Shown piece by piece: positions 5,529-5,536 of a DNA stretch of 5,536 nucleotides (the stretch's first letter is position 1; each line of letters begins with the position of its first letter). This DNA is from Veillonella sp. GTDB lineage: Bacteria; Bacillota; Negativicutes; Veillonellales; Veillonellaceae. The notes below the pieces were generated by a model. It ran no database searches and was not told where the DNA came from. It was given only the letters and a program-made list of their open reading frames with translations. Position numbers and translations under genes: made by a program. The stretch covers positions 1 to 5,536 of the forward strand of contig JAIITD010000112.1 of assembly GCA_022737715.1 (NCBI GenBank), written 5' to 3'.

Positions 5529-5536
5529 ATGTATTC

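Overview
The window looks like chromosomal DNA from a low-GC, Gram-negative-type Firmicute. A Veillonella or other Negativicutes genome is my best guess, inferred from the AT-rich codon use, the strong AGGAGG-type ribosome sites, the OPT and SBP protein styles and the compact layout. No marker gene proves the genus. All five protein genes lie on the plus strand. A tRNA-Ser gene at the right edge lies on the minus strand and converges on them.

Layout: (1) 1-546 is the C-terminal part of an OPT-family oligopeptide transporter, closed by a strong intrinsic terminator. (2) 547-814 is an AT-rich intergenic region with a good extended -10 promoter and a short leader that can form a terminator-like hairpin. 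(3) 815-2634 is a two-gene operon: an amino-acid-binding lipoprotein (SBP family 3) and a homocysteine S-methyltransferase (MmuM type), closed by a terminator. (4) 2765-5266 is a complete SsuABC/TauABC/NMT1-type ABC importer in the order permease, ATPase, binding lipoprotein, with overlapping or closely spaced genes. (5) 5267-5437 holds a large 88-nt hairpin element and the terminator of the tRNA. (6) 5438-5528 is tRNA-Ser(GGA) on the minus strand.

How the parts may work together: MmuM makes methionine from homocysteine using S-methylmethionine or a related methyl donor. The binding protein just upstream could capture the donor or methionine itself, although no partner permease or ATPase is present for it. 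The second operon is a self-sufficient importer of the family that takes up sulfonates, taurine or thiamine-precursor-like compounds. No substrate-processing enzyme sits beside it, so its substrate stays open. Together the two operons suggest a nutrient-acquisition locus, possibly for organic sulfur.

No CRISPR, phage, transposase or defence genes are visible. The points most worth a second look are the permease start codon (a strong Shine-Dalgarno site placed for an ATA codon, not for the first ATG), the 88-nt hairpin element, and the leader hairpin before the SBP-mmuM operon.
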